From NCBI RefSeq assembly GCF_003946605.1, contig NZ_RHOQ01000003.1, positions 248,001 to 312,000 of the forward strand: a stretch of DNA of 64,000 bases. The letters run 5' to 3'. Shown in pieces: positions 27,110 through 38,182 of the stretch. The DNA is from Companilactobacillus baiquanensis (GTDB lineage: Bacteria > Bacillota > Bacilli > Lactobacillales > Lactobacillaceae). Made by a program: the position numbers and the translations under genes. Position 1 is the stretch's first letter, and each line of letters starts with the position of its first letter. The notes under the pieces were generated by a model. That model did not search any database and was not told where the DNA came from. It was given only the letters and a program-made list of their open reading frames with translations.

Positions 27110-28414
27110 ATGAGAATAGAAAATGAACTAGTAGGTACGGTAAAAAAGGTCCTACAAAAATATCATTCTAAAAAAATTTTGATCGCCGTTTCTGGCGGTG
27201 TTGATTCAATGGTCCTGTTAACGATAATTAGTAAAATATTATCGAGGAATGAATTTGGAGTTGTAAATGTGGATCATGATTTACGCCCCGAAAGTGCTCA
27301 AGAAGTTAAATTTTTAAATGATTTTTGTCAGGAACATGGATTTAAATTTTATACAACTAAATGGACTGATCATCCAAAAGATGTCGGGATGGAGTCTGCC
27401 GGTCGAGAATTTCGATATAACTTTTTTGCTCAAATAATGAAACAAGATGGTTATGGCACTCTGGTTACGGCACATCATGGAAATGATTTAGCTGAAAACA
27501 TTTTGATGAAGATGATCCGTTCAGGGAATATTTTTGAAGTTACAAGTCTTAAACCACAACGTAATTTTAAAGTGGGGCAACTAGTACGTCCTTTGTTAAA
27601 GTTTAGTAAAGCAGATTTAAAAGACTACGCTCAAAAAAAGGGAATTGAATACGTCCAAGATGAAACCAATTTTGAAGATATTACGATGCGCAATAGATTG
27701 AGAAATAATATTTTCCCAGAACTAGAGCAGGAAAATGGTCAGGTCCTAGCGCATTTTGGATTATTTGATCAGCAAATGAATGCTTTAATATCTTTAGCAA
27801 TCAAACAATTTCAATTAATAGAGCAAAAGATGGAATTAAATAATATGTCTGGCAGCCTTTTGCCCGTGAAAGTTTTAGATCATGATCAGCAAAGTTTATT
27901 CTGGGGCAGCTTTTTTACACGGAAAGTACCGATCTCAATCAGTAATAAACAGATCAATCAAATTATTGATGTCATTGAAGGAGATCGACCTAATTCATTT
28001 GTTGATCTAGAAGATAATTGGATTTTTCAACGGCAATATGATCATTTTGAAATTAAGAAAATAGAATCATTAATTAATTTCAAAAAATTGATCGAAGTCA
28101 ACCAACCAGTTACGATTAATGGGTATAATTTAGTTATAAAACGTGTGCCAGTTTCAGAAGCGGACATAGTTGTTGATAAAATACCTGAGCAAATTATGCT
28201 TAGAACAAGACGGGCGGGTGATAAATTAAATATAGGTAATAATCACCATCAAAAGTTAAGTAAAAGATTTATTAATGAAAAGGTACCAGAATATAAGCGA
28301 GATCAATCAATTATTTTATTGTTTGATAATCAAATAGTATGGGTTGAAAAAATCTATAATATAAGCGATTATTTTAAACAAGGTAATTATGGTTTTAAAA
28401 TAGATTTTAGATGA
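27110..28414 (+). CDS. tilS: tRNA(Ile)-lysidine synthase
   Basis: 434-residue enzyme that puts lysine on C34 of the CAU-anticodon tRNA-Ile so that it reads AUA. The PP-loop SGGVDS is at residues 28-33. HGNDLAENILMKMIRSG and ETNFEDITMRNRLRNNIFP are family motifs. The C-terminal substrate-binding region (MLRTRRAGDKL) is present. It is essential in low-GC firmicutes. The ATG at 27110 has only a weak GAGGCGG upstream. It starts just after the yabR terminator, leaving little room for its own promoter, so some read-through is likely. Confidence 0.95.
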   Translation: MRIENELVGTVKKVLQKYHSKKILIAVSGGVDSMVLLTIISKILSRNEFGVVNVDHDLRPESAQEVKFLNDFCQEHGFKFYTTKWTDHPKDVGMESAGREFRYNFFAQIMKQDGYGTLVTAHHGNDLAENILMKMIRSGNIFEVTSLKPQRNFKVGQLVRPLLKFSKADLKDYAQKKGIEYVQDETNFEDITMRNRLRNNIFPELEQENGQVLAHFGLFDQQMNALISLAIKQFQLIEQKMELNNMSGSLLPVKVLDHDQQSLFWGSFFTRKVPISISNKQINQIIDVIEGDRPNSFVDLEDNWIFQRQYDHFEIKKIESLINFKKLIEVNQPVTINGYNLVIKRVPVSEADIVVDKIPEQIMLRTRRAGDKLNIGNNHHQKLSKRFINEKVPEYKRDQSIILLFDNQIVWVEKIYNISDYFKQGNYGFKIDFR

Positions 28415-28423
28415 GGTAAGGAA

Positions 28424-28969
28424 ATGAATTCAGATATCGAAAAAATTCTAGTATCACAAGAAAAGATCAAGGAGACTAATGTTCGACTAGGCAAAGAATT
28501 AACTAAAGATTATGCTGATAAGAATCCTTTGTTTGTTTGTATATTGCGTGGTGCAGCCATGTTCATGATGGATCTAGTTAAGAATGTTGATATACCGATC
28601 GAGTATGACTTCATGGATGTATCTAGTTATGGTGGTGAAAATACCTCCACGACTGGTGAAGTAAGAATCCTTAAGGATTTAGATACACCATTGAGCGGAC
28701 GTGATGTGGTTATCGTAGAAGATATTATTGATACTGGTTATACTTTGGATCGTTTGATCGAGTTATTCAAAACGCGTAACGCCAAGTCGATCAGCATTGT
28801 TTCCTTTTTAGATAAACCTGCTCGAAGAATTAAACATGTACACGTTGATTATGTAGGAGTACAAATACCTGATGCCTTCGTTGTAGGATATGGTATGGAT
28901 TTTGATGAACATTACCGTAACTTGCCTTATGTTGGCGTTTTAAAGCCAGAGGTTTATACAACAAAATAA
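28424..28969 (+). CDS. hpt: Hypoxanthine phosphoribosyltransferase
   Basis: 181-residue purine-salvage enzyme making IMP (and GMP) from the base and PRPP. The PRPP-binding motif is VVIVEDIIDTGYTLDRL. The N-terminal LFVCILRGAAMFMMDL loop and the YVGVQIPDAFVVGYGMDF base-pocket segment are typical. It lies between tilS and ftsH, the conserved firmicute order, 9 bases after tilS. Confidence 0.97.
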   Translation: MNSDIEKILVSQEKIKETNVRLGKELTKDYADKNPLFVCILRGAAMFMMDLVKNVDIPIEYDFMDVSSYGGENTSTTGEVRILKDLDTPLSGRDVVIVEDIIDTGYTLDRLIELFKTRNAKSISIVSFLDKPARRIKHVHVDYVGVQIPDAFVVGYGMDFDEHYRNLPYVGVLKPEVYTTK

Positions 28970-28992
28970 TTAGGATAGCGGTATAATTATTA

Positions 28993-29020
28993 TTGCGTTA
29001 ATATCCACCAATGTTACAAT
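28993..29020 (+). promoter_or_regulatory. Promoter of ftsH
   Basis: TTGCGT (28993-28998), 16 bp, extended -10 TG-T-TACAAT (TACAAT at 29015-29020). Confidence 0.6.
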
Positions 29021-29051
29021 ATGTAGCGTCTAATTAATTAGGAGGAAATGT

Positions 29052-31232
29052 ATGAAAAACAATCGAAATAGGTTAATTAATAATAGCCTGTTTTACATCT
29101 TGCTCTTTGTTGTTTTAGTGCTTGCAGCAAGTTGGTTTGCTGGCGGTCAATCCTCAGATCAATCTAAAACACTTAGCCAAGATCAATTTATTACTCAACT
29201 TAATAAAGGAAAAGTTAAGAGTTTTAAAATCGAGCCTGTCGGAGGAGCTTATCAAGTAACTGGTGAATACAAGAAAGCTCAAAAGACATCGGCTACTAAG
29301 TCAGTTTCGTTATTTAGCCGTCGACAATCGACTACAACATCAGAAGTAACGCAATTTACTTCAACAGTGTTGCCTAATAACGATACTTTAAAACGAATCA
29401 ATAACGCAGCCGAGTCAAAGAATGTTAAAACGACTGCTGCTCCTAAATCACAATCCTCACAATGGATTTCGTTGATTCTAACGTTAGTTCTACCATTCCT
29501 TCTCTTCTTCTTCATTATCTTCGCTATGATGGGTCGAGGTGGACAAGGTGGTGGATCAAATCGAGTTATGAACTTTGGTAAATCTAAAGTTAAACCCGAA
29601 GATCCTAAAAAGAACAAAGTTAGATTCTCTGATGTCGCTGGTGCTGAAGAGGAAAAGCAAGAACTTGTTGAGGTTGTTGAGTTCTTAAAAGATCCAAGAA
29701 AATTCGTTTCACTTGGTGCTAGAATCCCATCAGGTGTCTTACTTGAAGGTCCTCCTGGTACTGGTAAAACCTTACTTGCTAAAGCCGTAGCTGGTGAAGC
29801 TAAGGTTCCATTCTATTCAATTTCTGGTTCAGATTTCGTTGAGATGTTTGTCGGTGTTGGTGCATCTCGTGTTCGTGATTTGTTCGAGAATGCTAAAAAA
29901 GATGCTCCCTCTATCATCTTTATTGATGAAATTGATGCTGTTGGTCGTCAACGTGGATCAGGTACCGGTGGTGGTAATGATGAACGTGAACAGACACTTA
30001 ACCAATTGCTAATTGAAATGGATGGATTTACAGGTAACGAAGGGGTCATCGTTATGGCTGCTACTAACCGTTCTGATGTCCTTGATCCAGCCTTGCTTCG
30101 TCCAGGTCGTTTTGACCGTAAGATCTTGGTTGGACGTCCAGATGTTAAGGGACGTGAAGCTATCCTTAAAGTTCATGCAACTAATAAACCATTTACAGAT
30201 GATGTTGATCTAAAGGTTATCGCTCAACAAACACCAGGTTTTGTTGGTGCCGACTTAGAAAACTTACTAAACGAAGCCGCCTTAGTTGCTGCTAGACGTG
30301 GTAAACAAAAGATCGATCCATCTGATATTGATGAAGCTGAAGATCGTGTTATTGCTGGACCAGCTAAAAAGAACCGTGTCATTTCTAGTAAAGAACGTCA
30401 CATGGTTGCTTATCATGAGGCTGGACATGCATTGATCGGATTAGTTTTAAGTGATTCACGAGTAGTTAGAAAAGTTACAATTGTTCCTCGTGGTAAGGCT
30501 GGTGGTTATGCCATCATGCTTCCTAAGGATGATCAAAACTTAATTACTAAGAAAGAATTAACTGAACAAATCGCTGGATTGCTTGGTGGACGTACAGCTG
30601 AAGAAATTATCTTTGGTCAACAGTCATCAGGTGCTTCAAATGACTTTGAACAAGCTACACAAATTGCTCGTACAATGGTTACTGAATATGGTATGACTGA
30701 TCGTTTGGGTCAAGTTCAACTTGAAAAGAATGGTCAACCATTTGGTGGCGGAAGTTACCGTGCCGAACCTTCATATTCACAAGAAACCGCTAATGCAATC
30801 GATCAAGAAGTTAAACGCTTCTTGGATGAGGGTCACGAAAGAGCTCGAGAAATCATCGAAGACCACCGTGAACAACATAAATTGATTGCTGAAGCATTGC
30901 TTAAATATGAAACACTTGATGAAAAGGAAATCTTGAGTTTGTTTAACACAGGTAAGATGCCTGCAAACGACTTAAAGGAAGAATTCCCAAGTGAAAGTGC
31001 TGCAACATTCGAACAATCTAAACGTGCTGTTGAAGCTAAAGATGCTGCTAAACAAAAATCTGATGATACTGATGAAGATACTACTGAAACAAGTAGTACT
31101 AAAGACGTTGATGACAAAGATGCCAACAATGTTGAGTTCCCTTCAGAAAAAGATAACAGTAAAACTAGTGACGATAAGCCAGATGATGACTCTACTGATC
31201 ATAATGATCATGACGATAATCAAGATAAATAA
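29052..31232 (+). CDS. ftsH: ATP-dependent zinc metalloprotease FtsH
   Basis: 726-residue membrane-anchored AAA+ protease for misassembled membrane proteins and regulators. Two membrane segments (residues ~10-26 and ~140-160) flank an extracytoplasmic part. AAA motifs are Walker A GPPGTGKT (233-240), Walker [12 protein letters not shown] and the SRH ([19 protein letters not shown]). The zinc site is H455-E-A-G-H459. The last ~60 residues are an Asp/Ser/Thr-rich acidic tail. It has its own promoter and terminator. Confidence 0.97.
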   Translation: MKNNRNRLINNSLFYILLFVVLVLAASWFAGGQSSDQSKTLSQDQFITQLNKGKVKSFKIEPVGGAYQVTGEYKKAQKTSATKSVSLFSRRQSTTTSEVTQFTSTVLPNNDTLKRINNAAESKNVKTTAAPKSQSSQWISLILTLVLPFLLFFFIIFAMMGRGGQGGGSNRVMNFGKSKVKPEDPKKNKVRFSDVAGAEEEKQELVEVVEFLKDPRKFVSLGARIPSGVLLEGPPGTGKTLLAKAVAGEAKVPFYSISGSDFVEMFVGVGASRVRDLFENAKKDAPSIIFIDEIDAVGRQRGSGTGGGNDEREQTLNQLLIEMDGFTGNEGVIVMAATNRSDVLDPALLRPGRFDRKILVGRPDVKGREAILKVHATNKPFTDDVDLKVIAQQTPGFVGADLENLLNEAALVAARRGKQKIDPSDIDEAEDRVIAGPAKKNRVISSKERHMVAYHEAGHALIGLVLSDSRVVRKVTIVPRGKAGGYAIMLPKDDQNLITKKELTEQIAGLLGGRTAEEIIFGQQSSGASNDFEQATQIARTMVTEYGMTDRLGQVQLEKNGQPFGGGSYRAEPSYSQETANAIDQEVKRFLDEGHERAREIIEDHREQHKLIAEALLKYETLDEKEILSLFNTGKMPANDLKEEFPSESAATFEQSKRAVEAKDAAKQKSDDTDEDTTETSSTKDVDDKDANNVEFPSEKDNSKTSDDKPDDDSTDHNDHDDNQDK

Positions 31233-31235
31233 AAG

Positions 31236-31264
31236 AAAGCGACTCGCTTGAGTCGCTTTTTTTA
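31236..31264 (+). terminator. Terminator after ftsH
   Basis: AAAGCGACTC-GCTT-GAGTCGCTTT followed by T-rich sequence. Confidence 0.85.
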
Positions 31265-31285
31265 ACGAAAAAATAGGAGAATAAA

Positions 31286-32167
31286 ATGACAGATACATTA
31301 ACTAAATCAGTTTCAAAAGACGGAAAATTTAGAACTTATGTAATAAATGCCACAGATACAATCGCTGAAGCACAAAAACGCCACGATACTTGGTCTAATT
31401 CTACTGCTGCTTTAGGTCGTACGATGATCGGTTCGATCTTAGTTGCTACTTCGACTCTTAAAGAAGATGAAGTTTTGACGACTAGATTGGTCGCTGATGG
31501 TCCTGCTGGTGCGATCGTAGTCGATGCCAATGCTAGTGGTACTGTTAAAGGCTATATTCAAAATCCTCACGTCAGTTTACCTTTAAATAAAGATCACCAC
31601 ATTGATGTTAAAGGTGCTGTTGGTACAAATGGAACGCTAAGTATTACTAAAGATTTGCATTTAAAGGAGCCATTTACAGGACAAGTTCCCATTGTATCTG
31701 GTGAGATCGGTGCTGACTTTACATACTATATGGCAAAATCCGAACAAATTCCTTCAGCCGTTGGTGTATCAGTTTTTGTACAACCAAATGAAACCGTGGG
31801 TGCTGCTGGAGGATTTCTAATTCAAACACTACCTGATGCTAATGATGACGATATTACTAAAATAGAAAACAATTTAAAGATCGTCCCTAATTTATCCACT
31901 TTGTTAAATGAAGGTTTAACTAATGAAGAAGTATTAAATAAGCTGATGAATGGTATCGAAATGAAAGTTTTAGATACAATGCCGATCTCATTTAAATGTG
32001 ATTGTTCAAAAGAGAAATTTGCTAAATCATTAGCCACTATTTCTGAAGACGAGTTGCAAGCAATGATCGATGAAAATCATGGAGCCGAAGCCGTCTGCAA
32101 GTTCTGTAATAATAAATATCAATTTTCTGAAGCTGATTTAAAGGAAATTATTGCTGAAAAGAAGTAA
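31286..32167 (+). CDS. hslO: Redox-regulated chaperone Hsp33
   Basis: 293-residue holdase activated by disulfide formation and zinc release under oxidative stress. The four zinc-binding cysteines are present as CDC (in SFKCDCSKEKF) and CKFC (VCKFCNNKYQF) near the C-terminus. The N-terminal domain has SVFVQPNETVGAAGGFLIQ. It is placed between ftsH and dusB as in other lactobacilli. GGAG precedes the ATG. Confidence 0.96.
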   Translation: MTDTLTKSVSKDGKFRTYVINATDTIAEAQKRHDTWSNSTAALGRTMIGSILVATSTLKEDEVLTTRLVADGPAGAIVVDANASGTVKGYIQNPHVSLPLNKDHHIDVKGAVGTNGTLSITKDLHLKEPFTGQVPIVSGEIGADFTYYMAKSEQIPSAVGVSVFVQPNETVGAAGGFLIQTLPDANDDDITKIENNLKIVPNLSTLLNEGLTNEEVLNKLMNGIEMKVLDTMPISFKCDCSKEKFAKSLATISEDELQAMIDENHGAEAVCKFCNNKYQFSEADLKEIIAEKK

Positions 32168-32173
32168 TCATGT

Positions 32174-32203
32174 TTGCCAATTAAGCTAAAAATTTGTTAT
32201 TAT
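32174..32203 (+). promoter_or_regulatory. Promoter upstream of dusB-lysS
   Basis: TTGCCA (32174-32179), 18 bp, extended -10 TG-T-TATTAT (TATTAT at 32198-32203). The leader has a short hairpin AATTTCTT/AAGAAATT (32225-32242). I see no T-box-like element. Confidence 0.55.
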
Positions 32204-32266
32204 TGCAAGTTGTAATTAAAGAATAATTTCTTAAAAGAAATTCTGTTTTAAACAGAGGTAGACAAT

Positions 32267-33271
32267 ATGGAATGGAAGATAGGAAACGTAACGATTCCTA
32301 ATCAGCTTGTTGTTGCACCGATGGCGGGAATTACCAACGCTTCCTTTCGAGTCACTGCAAGAGAGTTTGGAGCTGGGCTGGTCGTTTGTGAAATGATTAG
32401 TGATCAAGGAATCAAATATCGTAACAGTAAAACGTTAGGGATGTTGTTCGTTGACCCTAAGGAGCATCCCGTTAGCATCCAAATTTTTGGTGGTAGCAAG
32501 GAATCTTTAGTTCAAGCGGCACGTTATGTTGCAGAGAATACTAGTGCTGATATTATTGACATTAATATGGGCTGTCCAGTTAAGAAGGTTACCAAAATTG
32601 GAGCTGGATCGAGCTGGTTAAAGGATCCTGATAAGCTCTATGAAGCTGTTAAGGCCGTAAATGATGCCATTGATAAACCTTTAACCGTGAAAATGAGGAC
32701 CGGTTGGGATGACGATCATATTTTAGCTGTGGAAAATGCATTGGCTGCTCAAGAAGCGGGTGCAAGTGCAATCGCTATGCACGGTCGCACAAAGGCCCAG
32801 ATGTATACTGGACATGCTAATTGGGATATCCTACATGAAGTGGCTCAACATTTGACAGTTCCTTTCATGGGAAATGGTGACGTTAAGACGCCGCAAGATG
32901 CCAAGTATATGTTAGACGAAGTCGGAGCTGATGCGGTTATGGTTGGACGAGCTGTACTAGGTAACTTATGGCGTTTGAATGAAATGGAACATTATTTGGA
33001 AACTGGACAGTTGTTGCCAGAACCAAGTGTTAGAGAAAAAGTTAATATAGCTAAACTTCAACTTCAACGTCTGGTAGACTTAAAAGGTGAGCATGTTGGT
33101 GTTCCGGAATTTCGTCAACAGGCAGCATATTATCTAAAGGGGATTCCCCATGCTGTCAGAACACGTGCTAAAGTAGTGAATGTTAATTCAATGCAAGAAG
33201 TGTTCGACACCTTAGATGAATTTGTTGAAAGTTACGAAAAAAGAGAAGCGAGATCTTCAAAAATTTCGTAG
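32267..33271 (+). CDS. dusB: tRNA dihydrouridine synthase (DusB type)
   Basis: 334-residue FMN enzyme reducing uridines in tRNA D-loops. It has the N-terminal VVAPMAGITNASFR, DINMGCPVKKV with the catalytic Cys, KMRTGWDDDH, AMHGRTKAQMYTG and the FMN-phosphate GNGDVKTPQDA / VMVGRAVLGN segments. It lies upstream of lysS, as in Bacillus, 15 bases apart. Confidence 0.95.
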   Translation: MEWKIGNVTIPNQLVVAPMAGITNASFRVTAREFGAGLVVCEMISDQGIKYRNSKTLGMLFVDPKEHPVSIQIFGGSKESLVQAARYVAENTSADIIDINMGCPVKKVTKIGAGSSWLKDPDKLYEAVKAVNDAIDKPLTVKMRTGWDDDHILAVENALAAQEAGASAIAMHGRTKAQMYTGHANWDILHEVAQHLTVPFMGNGDVKTPQDAKYMLDEVGADAVMVGRAVLGNLWRLNEMEHYLETGQLLPEPSVREKVNIAKLQLQRLVDLKGEHVGVPEFRQQAAYYLKGIPHAVRTRAKVVNVNSMQEVFDTLDEFVESYEKREARSSKIS

Positions 33272-33286
33272 ACAGGGGGAAAAAAT

Positions 33287-34837
33287 TTGAGTAACGAAAA
33301 TAATAAAAAGCAACCAACTAAAGAAGAAATAAAGAAAGCAAGAGTCATGAATGATCAATTACGGGTCAGACGTGATAAATTGCAAGAACTTTATGATGAA
33401 GGCGTTGATCCATTCGGTTCAAGATTTGAGAGAACTGCTTTGGCTCAAGAAATTCATGACAAGTACGGTGATGAAGACAAGGAAACTCTTGAAGAACAAG
33501 ATTTACCAGTTGTTATCGCCGGTAGAATGATGACAAAGCGTGGTAAGGGTAAAGTTGGTTTTGCCGATATCCGCGATCGTTCTGGTAAGATTCAAATTTA
33601 TGTTCGTAAAGATGTTGTCGGTGAAGAGAACTATCACATCTTTAAACGTTCTGATATTGGTGACCACTTAGGTATTCACGGTGAAATTATGAAGACAGAT
33701 ATGGGTGAATTGACAGTTAAAGCCACTCACGTCACAATGCTTTCAAAATCATTGCGTCCTTTGCCAGATAAATTCCATGGTTTAACTAATGTTGAACAAA
33801 TATATCGTCAAAGATATTTGGACTTAATTGCTAACCAGGATAGTTTTGAACGTTTCAAGAAACGAACAAAGATCATTTCCGCTGTACGTGAATATTTAGA
33901 CGATGAAGGCTTCATGTCAGTTGAGACACCCGTTTTGAATACACAAGCCGGTGGTGCTAGTGCCCGTCCATTTATTACGCATCACAATGCTTTGGATATG
34001 GAAATGTATCTAAGAATCGCTCTAGAATTGCCATTGAAGAGATTAATTGTTGGTGGTTTTGAACGTGTTTATGAAATTGGTCGTGCTTTCCGTAATGAAG
34101 GTTTGGACACACAACATAATCCTGAATATACTTCATTGGAAACATATGCCGCTTATTGGGATATGACAGATGTTATGAAGGAAGTCGAAGGAATGTTCCG
34201 TCACGCTGCCGATAAAGCTAATGGTTCACAAATTGTTAGCTATCAAGGTGAAGAAGTTGATTTGAGCAAGCCTTTCAAACGTATCAAGATGGTTGATGCT
34301 ATCAAAGAACAAACAGGTATCGACTTTAATGTTGATATGGATCTTGAACAAGCTCGTAAATTGGCCGATGAAAAAGGTGTTCACTATGAAGAATTCTGGG
34401 GCGTTGGTCACATCATCGCTGAATTCTTTGAAGAGTTTGTTGAAGATACTTTGAAAGAACCTACATTCATTTATGAATACCCAATTGAAGTTTCCCCATT
34501 AGCTAAGAAGAGTAAAGATAATCCTAAATTTACTGATCGTTTTGAAGTTTATATTTTAGGACATGAATATGGTAATGCCTTTACTGAATTAAATGATCCA
34601 ATTGATCAAAAAGCACGTTTTGAAGCTCAAGCTGCGGAACGTGAAAAAGGTAATGACGAAGCTGAACATATTGATAATGATTACGTTGAAGCCATGGAAT
34701 ATGGTATGCCACCAACAGGTGGACTAGGAATCGGTATTGACCGTTTGGTTATGTTACTTACTGATGCACCTTCAATTCGTGACGTCATCTTATTCCCAAC
34801 AATGAAACCAGAAGATAACACCAATAATCCTGAATAA
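33287..34837 (+). CDS. lysS: Lysyl-tRNA synthetase, class II
   Basis: 516-residue aminoacyl-tRNA synthetase. The N-terminal OB anticodon-binding domain covers residues ~60-175 ([22 protein letters not shown]). Class II motifs follow: motif 1 near [10 protein letters not shown], motif 2 ([23 protein letters not shown]) and motif 3 ([13 protein letters not shown]). The start is TTG at 33287 after CAGGGGG. A terminator follows that also carries the -35 of the tRNA promoter. Confidence 0.97.
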   Translation: MSNENNKKQPTKEEIKKARVMNDQLRVRRDKLQELYDEGVDPFGSRFERTALAQEIHDKYGDEDKETLEEQDLPVVIAGRMMTKRGKGKVGFADIRDRSGKIQIYVRKDVVGEENYHIFKRSDIGDHLGIHGEIMKTDMGELTVKATHVTMLSKSLRPLPDKFHGLTNVEQIYRQRYLDLIANQDSFERFKKRTKIISAVREYLDDEGFMSVETPVLNTQAGGASARPFITHHNALDMEMYLRIALELPLKRLIVGGFERVYEIGRAFRNEGLDTQHNPEYTSLETYAAYWDMTDVMKEVEGMFRHAADKANGSQIVSYQGEEVDLSKPFKRIKMVDAIKEQTGIDFNVDMDLEQARKLADEKGVHYEEFWGVGHIIAEFFEEFVEDTLKEPTFIYEYPIEVSPLAKKSKDNPKFTDRFEVYILGHEYGNAFTELNDPIDQKARFEAQAAEREKGNDEAEHIDNDYVEAMEYGMPPTGGLGIGIDRLVMLLTDAPSIRDVILFPTMKPEDNTNNPE

Positions 34838-34856
34838 ATTTAAATATGATTAATTT

Positions 34857-34889
34857 AAAAAAGTTAACGAAATTTCGTTGACTTTTTTT
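34857..34889 (+). terminator. Terminator after lysS
   Basis: AAAAAAGTTAACGAAA faces TTTCGTTGACTTTTTT (one G-U) and ends in T-rich sequence. Confidence 0.8.
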
Positions 34890-34907
34890 ATTTGTTTTGG
34901 GTATAAT
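34878..34907 (+). promoter_or_regulatory. Promoter of the tRNA cluster
   Basis: TTGACT (34878-34883), 18 bp, TATAAT (34902-34907). The -35 is inside the 3' arm of the lysS terminator. Confidence 0.7.
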
Positions 34908-34935
34908 AATATAGTTGTTTGTTACAAGAACACAT

Positions 34936-35008
34936 GGAGGATTAGCTCAGCTGGGAGAGCATCTGCCTTACAAGCAGGAGGTCACAGGTTCGATCCCTGT
35001 ATCCTCCA
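34936..35008 (+). tRNA. tRNA-Val (UAC)
   Basis: Acceptor GGAGGAT/ATCCTCC, anticodon loop CUUACAA, T-arm ACAGG-UUCGAUC-CCUGU. CCA is not encoded. Confidence 0.95.
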
Positions 35009-35055
35009 TTAAACTTTTATAAGTTTAATGGGTTTATAAATTAGATCACAATTTT

Positions 35056-35138
35056 GCGGGTGTGGCGGAATTGGCAGACGCGCTAGATTTAGGTTCTAGT
35101 GTCCAGTGGACATGAAGGTTCAAGTCCTTTCACCCGTA
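35056..35138 (+). tRNA. tRNA-Leu (UAG)
   Basis: Class II tRNA with a long variable arm (GUCCAGUGGAC). Acceptor GCGGGTG/CACCCGT (terminal G-U), anticodon loop UUUAGGU. CCA not encoded. Confidence 0.93.
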
Positions 35139-35188
35139 TTCGATATTTAAAGTATTGAATTGGTTATGCATTAAGTGTTATACTTAAT

Positions 35189-35261
35189 GCCGACTTAGCT
35201 CAGTTGGCAGAGCATCTGTCTTGTAAACAGGGGGTCGGAGGTTCGAATCCTCTAGTCGGCA
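35189..35261 (+). tRNA. tRNA-Thr (UGU)
   Basis: Acceptor GCCGACT/AGTCGGC, anticodon loop CUUGUAA, T-loop UUCGAAU. CCA not encoded. Confidence 0.95.
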
Positions 35262-35265
35262 TTAT

Positions 35266-35337
35266 GCGGAAGTAGTTCAGTGGTAGAACATCACCTTGCC
35301 ATGGTGGGGGTCGCGGGTTCGAATCCCGTCTTCCGCT
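35266..35337 (+). tRNA. tRNA-Gly (GCC)
   Basis: Acceptor GCGGAAG/CTTCCGC, anticodon loop UUGCCAU. It starts only 4 bases after tRNA-Thr. Confidence 0.95.
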
Positions 35338-35357
35338 TCATTATTAATACAGTTGAT

Positions 35358-35431
<74 letters not shown>

Positions 35432-35435
35432 TATA

Positions 35436-35478
35436 AAAGAGATCATCGCTTCTTAATTAGAAGTTGATGATCTCTTTT
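35436..35478 (+). terminator. Terminator of the tRNA cluster
   Basis: AAAAGAGATCATC...GATGATCTCTTTT with an inner CTTCT/AGAAG stem around TAATT. Confidence 0.85.
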
Positions 35479-35579
35479 ATTTGGGCTGATTACTAATGTG
35501 TGGAACTTAAATATGTAATAATAGTAGATAAGAAATGTAAGCAGAAGAATTTTTCTAATTAGTGTATGAGTTAAATCAC

Positions 35580-35607
35580 TTGCATTTTTACACAACAGAA
35601 TTATACT
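35580..35607 (+). promoter_or_regulatory. Promoter of clpC
   Basis: TTGCAT (35580-35585), 16 bp, TATACT (35602-35607). I see no GGTCAAA direct repeat (CtsR operator) around it. Confidence 0.55.
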
Positions 35608-35644
35608 TTCTACACCAAGAAATTTATAAGTCGAGGTAGTTAAA

Positions 35645-38137
35645 ATGGACAAAGTATTTACCGAAAGCGCAAAGAACGCACTTGTTTTGGCTCAAGAGCA
35701 GGCTAAAACATTTCATCATAATGCTGTTGGTACTGAGCATATTCTTCTAGGCTTAACGATGGAGAATGATGGTATAGCTGGTATTACTTTGAGAGATCTC
35801 GCCGTTAGCGAACGTGATGTTGAAGAAGAAATTGAACATCTAACTGGCTATGGAGATGTTTCATCTAATACCGCCAAGGGCATTTACCTACCTTATTCAC
35901 CAAAAGGACAAAAGATTCTTGCTAACTCACAAGATGTTTCTGATCAATACAACACTAGTCGTATTGGAACAGAACATATTTTGTTAGCTATTTTAGACGA
36001 TACTGATAATTTAGCAAATCGTATTTTGACTAATTTGGGTCTCAGCTTAACTAAGACCAAGAACTTGCTTCTTAACAAGATGGGGATGTCAAGTAAAAGC
36101 GGGCCTAGAGGCATGGCTGCTAATATGGCAGCTCGTAATAAAAAGAAACAAACTGCTGGTACACCAACACTCGATTCTTTAGCACGTGATTTAACTAAGA
36201 TCGCCGCAGAAAATAAGATCGATCCTGTTATTGGACGTAAAAAAGAGGTTGAGAGAACTATTCAAATCCTCAGCCGTAGAACTAAGAACAATCCCGTTTT
36301 AGTCGGTGAACCCGGAGTTGGTAAAACTGCTATTGCAGAAGGTTTAGCTAGTTATATTGTTAAAAAAGAAGTTCCACTTGATATGCAAAATAAACGTATC
36401 ATGATGTTGGATATGGGTTCTTTAGTTGCCGGTACTAAATATCGTGGTGAGTTTGAAGACCGTTTAAAGAAAATCATTGAAGAAATTTATAAAGATAAGC
36501 ATGTTATTCTCTTTATCGATGAATTGCATACTTTAATCGGTGCTGGTGGTGCTGAAGGTGCTATTGATGCATCTAATATTCTTAAACCAGCCCTAGCACG
36601 GGGTGAACTTCAATTGATCGGTGCTACAACTTTAAATGAATACCAAAAGTACATCGAAAAAGATAGTGCTTTAGAGCGTCGTTTTGCCAAGATAGTTGTC
36701 GAAGAACCAACTGAAGAAGAGTCAGTTGAAATTCTCAAAGGACTACGTCCTAGATATGAGCAACATCATGGTCTACTTATTTCTGATGAGGCCATTGAAG
36801 CTGCAGTTAAACTTTCAACTCGTTATTTGACTAATCGTTTCTTACCAGATAAGGCAATTGATCTAGTCGATGAAGCTTCAGCTAAAGTAAGGATTCATAA
36901 TGTATCTAAAAATAATGATCTAGATGATCTAACTGCTCAATCAATGAAACTGATCGATGATAAGAATAATGCTATCTTGGATCAGGATTTTGAAAAAGCA
37001 GCTAAGATTCGTGAGCAGGAACAAGATATTCAAGAAAAAATTTCAGAACTAAAAGAATCAAAAGAAACTGGTCATGCTAAGCAGGCAGTGGTTAAGACGA
37101 ATGATATCGCTGAAATTATTGCTGAATGGACTGGGGTTCCGGTTAAACAGATCACTCGTAAAGAAAGTGAACGTCTGTTGAACCTTGAAAAAGAACTTCA
37201 TAAACGTGTTATTGGTCAAAATGATGCCATAAGTGCTATCTCACGTGCCATTCGTCGAGCTAGAAGTGGCATGAAAGATCCAGATAGACCTATTGGATCA
37301 TTTATGTTCTTAGGACCTACTGGTGTTGGTAAGACTGAACTTGCTAAATCAATTGCTGAAGTTATGTTTGGTTCAGAAGATAATCTGATTCGTGTTGATA
37401 TGTCAGAGTATATGGAACAATACAGTACTTCAAAATTGATCGGTTCAGCTCCTGGTTACGTTGGATTTGATGACGGTGGTCAATTAACTGAAAAAGTTAG
37501 AAATGAACCTTATTCTGTTATCTTGCTTGATGAAGTTGAGAAGGCTCATCCAGATGTCTTTAATATCTTATTGCAAGTATTAGATGATGGAATTTTGACT
37601 GATGCTAAAGGTCGTAAAGTCGACTTCCGTAACACCATCATAATTATGACTTCTAACTTGGGTGCTCGTGCATTGCAAGAAGACAAGGAAGTTGGATTTG
37701 GTGCTAAGGATGTAGCCGATGACTATAAAGAAATGCAAAATCGTATCAATACAGAATTGAAGAAATTCTTTAGACCAGAATTCCTAAATCGTATTGATGA
37801 AACAATTGTCTTTAAGTCATTGAATCGTGACCAATTAAAGGCTATTGCCAAAATCATGAGTGGAAACTTGAGAAAACGTTTGGAAGATCGCAAGATTGAA
37901 CTTGTCATTTCACCAGCCGCATATAGTGATCTGGTAAAAGATGGATATAATCCTGAATATGGGGCACGTCCAATGAGAAGAACGATCCAAAGAGAAATCG
38001 AAGATCCAGCCAGTGAATTGTTACTTATGAATAAAGTAACTGAAGGCGATACGATCAAAGTTGGCTCAAAACAAGGCAAGTTGACCGTAACTGTTTCTAA
38101 AGACAAAAAGAAAAATGAAAAATCACTCACACACTAA
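35645..38137 (+). CDS. clpC: ATP-dependent Clp protease ATP-binding subunit ClpC
   Basis: 830-residue Hsp100 unfoldase that feeds ClpP. The Clp N-domain repeats cover residues ~1-145. AAA-1 has Walker [14 protein letters not shown] and Walker [20 protein letters not shown]-like/M-domain region at ~430-475 ([23 protein letters not shown]) is the mark of ClpC rather than ClpE or ClpB. AAA-2 has [12 protein letters not shown] and [15 protein letters not shown]. No ctsR, mcsA or mcsB is adjacent. The gene is monocistronic after the tRNA cluster and before rpoB. Confidence 0.95.
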   Translation: MDKVFTESAKNALVLAQEQAKTFHHNAVGTEHILLGLTMENDGIAGITLRDLAVSERDVEEEIEHLTGYGDVSSNTAKGIYLPYSPKGQKILANSQDVSDQYNTSRIGTEHILLAILDDTDNLANRILTNLGLSLTKTKNLLLNKMGMSSKSGPRGMAANMAARNKKKQTAGTPTLDSLARDLTKIAAENKIDPVIGRKKEVERTIQILSRRTKNNPVLVGEPGVGKTAIAEGLASYIVKKEVPLDMQNKRIMMLDMGSLVAGTKYRGEFEDRLKKIIEEIYKDKHVILFIDELHTLIGAGGAEGAIDASNILKPALARGELQLIGATTLNEYQKYIEKDSALERRFAKIVVEEPTEEESVEILKGLRPRYEQHHGLLISDEAIEAAVKLSTRYLTNRFLPDKAIDLVDEASAKVRIHNVSKNNDLDDLTAQSMKLIDDKNNAILDQDFEKAAKIREQEQDIQEKISELKESKETGHAKQAVVKTNDIAEIIAEWTGVPVKQITRKESERLLNLEKELHKRVIGQNDAISAISRAIRRARSGMKDPDRPIGSFMFLGPTGVGKTELAKSIAEVMFGSEDNLIRVDMSEYMEQYSTSKLIGSAPGYVGFDDGGQLTEKVRNEPYSVILLDEVEKAHPDVFNILLQVLDDGILTDAKGRKVDFRNTIIIMTSNLGARALQEDKEVGFGAKDVADDYKEMQNRINTELKKFFRPEFLNRIDETIVFKSLNRDQLKAIAKIMSGNLRKRLEDRKIELVISPAAYSDLVKDGYNPEYGARPMRRTIQREIEDPASELLLMNKVTEGDTIKVGSKQGKLTVTVSKDKKKNEKSLTH

Positions 38138-38147
38138 TCGCTATCTA

Positions 38148-38176
38148 TTGACAATCTAATTTCTAGGTAGTATTAT
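38148..38176 (+). promoter_or_regulatory. Strong promoter of rpoB
   Basis: Consensus TTGACA (38148-38153), 17 bp, TATTAT (38171-38176), just after the clpC stop. The transcript would carry a ~200-base leader. Confidence 0.75.
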
Positions 38177-38182
38177 CTTTTG

